DNA from: Polychytrium aggregatum
Taxonomy: Eukaryota; Chytridiomycota; Chytridiomycetes; Polychytriales
Length of the DNA: 64,000 nucleotides
Assembly: GCF_025602895.1 (NCBI RefSeq)
Contig: NW_026516329.1
Location: forward strand, 1 to 64,000
Reading direction: 5' to 3'
Numbering within the stretch: position 1 is the first letter of the stretch; every line of letters starts with the position of its first letter. Made by a program: the position numbers and the translations under genes. The notes under the pieces are model-generated. The model ran no database searches and was not told the origin of the DNA. It saw only the letters and a program-made list of their open reading frames with translations. Shown in pieces: positions 63,334 through 64,000 of the stretch.

Positions 63334-63777
63334 TGGATGAACAGGGCTGCATTTTCTGACAATATGATGTATTGCAGGATCTCCAACATCCAGTCTCACT
63401 CTCGCTGACTGGATGCCTCGGCCGCCTCTCCCCGCCTCGATCTTCCGAGCTGCCCCGCCCGCATTCGGCGACTCTGTCTTTCAGTAGTGTATCCTCATGA
63501 AGCGGCACCACGCCTGCCCGGCCTGGCAAGATCGTATTCAGTCGCCCCTTGTGTACCGGTCCCGACCGCAGCGTTTGCCGGTTATTCCAAACACCACAGC
63601 TCGGATGATGCTCCACACGATGAATGTATTGTGGATATGAGTGTGCTGTGAATGAGGCCACGGAGACCCCCGATGAGGCATCGGCCAAATACCGACTGAC
63701 CATATCTCAGGCAGTGCATCGCACGCTTCGTCTAATGGAAGCAATGCGCCGCTCGGGTTGAGGATCTCTGTCGATGC
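63334..63777. other. Intergenic region
   Basis: About 440 bp between tRNA-Arg and the stop of the last gene. No gene is seen. Confidence 0.5.
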
Positions 63778-63921
63778 TTAGAAGCCAATGGCAAGCTTGG
63801 CGCCGCTGTAGAACAAGACGCCGACCATGCCGAGGAAGCCGGGATAAAAGAGCAGAGCGCCCTTGTATCGGCTCTGGGGGCCGCTCTTCTGGTAGCCATA
63901 AGTGTACAGGATGCGGCCAAC
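63778..63921 (-). CDS. Last exon of a probable MAPEG-family membrane protein (partial)
   Basis: 47 codons to the stop, preceded by CTAAC and a TTCAG acceptor (boundary at 63921/63922). The peptide VGRILYTYGYQKSGPQSRYK and then two hydrophobic stretches (ALLFYPGFLGMVGVLFY, AKLAIGF) fit the C-terminus of microsomal glutathione transferase 3-like MAPEG proteins, where GR-x-LY-x-YGY and a basic residue before the last TM are conserved. Such enzymes are four-TM proteins of the ER or outer mitochondrial membrane that conjugate glutathione. Upstream exons lie beyond the window edge. Confidence 0.6.
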   Translation of the reverse strand, partial: VGRILYTYGYQKSGPQSRYKGALLFYPGFLGMVGVLFYSGAKLAIGF

Positions 63922-64000
63922 CTGAATACGCAGAGTCGAGAGGCACAGGGCCAGGCAGTTAGAATCCAGTCGCTGCCCATGACTTTTCCACAGACGATGC

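Overview
This is eukaryotic nuclear DNA, most likely from an early-diverging zoosporic fungus (chytrid-like). The genes have short introns (about 60-250 nt) with GT-AG ends and CTAAC-type branch points. The GC content is fairly high and the genes are compact. Proteins include an OPT peptide transporter, a fungal-type arylsulfatase, a Rei1-type ribosome biogenesis factor, a membrane-anchored pepsin and an adenylate-forming reductase. There are also expanded TKL-kinase/Sel1/WD40 families, a LINE and Fanzor/IS607-type remnants. The species cannot be named from the sequence.

Layout. 0-3.5 kb is mobile-element debris: an LTR-retrotransposon Gag fragment, an acidic repeat ORF, and an IS607-like MerR-HTH plus serine-recombinase N-terminus. 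3.5-22.3 kb is a signalling/NLR-like cluster: a spliced SAM-TIR-NACHT-WD40 gene (-), a divergent TKL-kinase-Sel1 gene (+), a TKL-kinase/post-NACHT-helical/WD40 gene (-), a divergent kinase-less Sel1 gene (+), and a large TKL-kinase gene with about 19 Sel1 repeats (-). The first four look like a duplicated divergent gene pair in which N-terminal effector domains have been exchanged. 22.6-27.4 kb holds an arylsulfatase and an MFS transporter, both on the minus strand.

27.9-33.8 kb is a tRNA cluster (Val, Ile, Glu, Gln) interrupted by a complete two-ORF non-LTR retrotransposon. The LINE sits inside the tRNA-Glu gene. A 16-bp duplication of tRNA nucleotides 1-16 flanks it, so that an intact tRNA-Glu remains on one side. 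34.4-36.1 kb is a Cys-rich membrane protein. 36.8-39.3 kb is an oligopeptide transporter. 39.9-44.7 kb is an A-T-reductase (NRPS-like) gene with a 9-bp minisatellite inside one intron. 45-51 kb has a tRNA-Arg, a C2H2 transcription factor and a small mitochondrial membrane protein. 51.9-54.4 kb is the aspartic protease.

55.6-60 kb contains a Fanzor (eukaryotic TnpB homologue) C-terminal half and a second, smaller Fanzor tail on the other strand, with an arrestin-like gene between them. 60.5-62.6 kb is REI1. 62.9-63.3 kb has three tRNAs (Thr, Thr, Arg), and the window ends in the last exon of a probable MAPEG protein.

Exon structures were inferred by eye from splice consensus, reading phase and family continuity. 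For most multi-exon genes the inferred exons add up to an exact multiple of three. Not all junctions in the adenylation half of the reductase gene or the ends of the 34-36 kb gene could be resolved.
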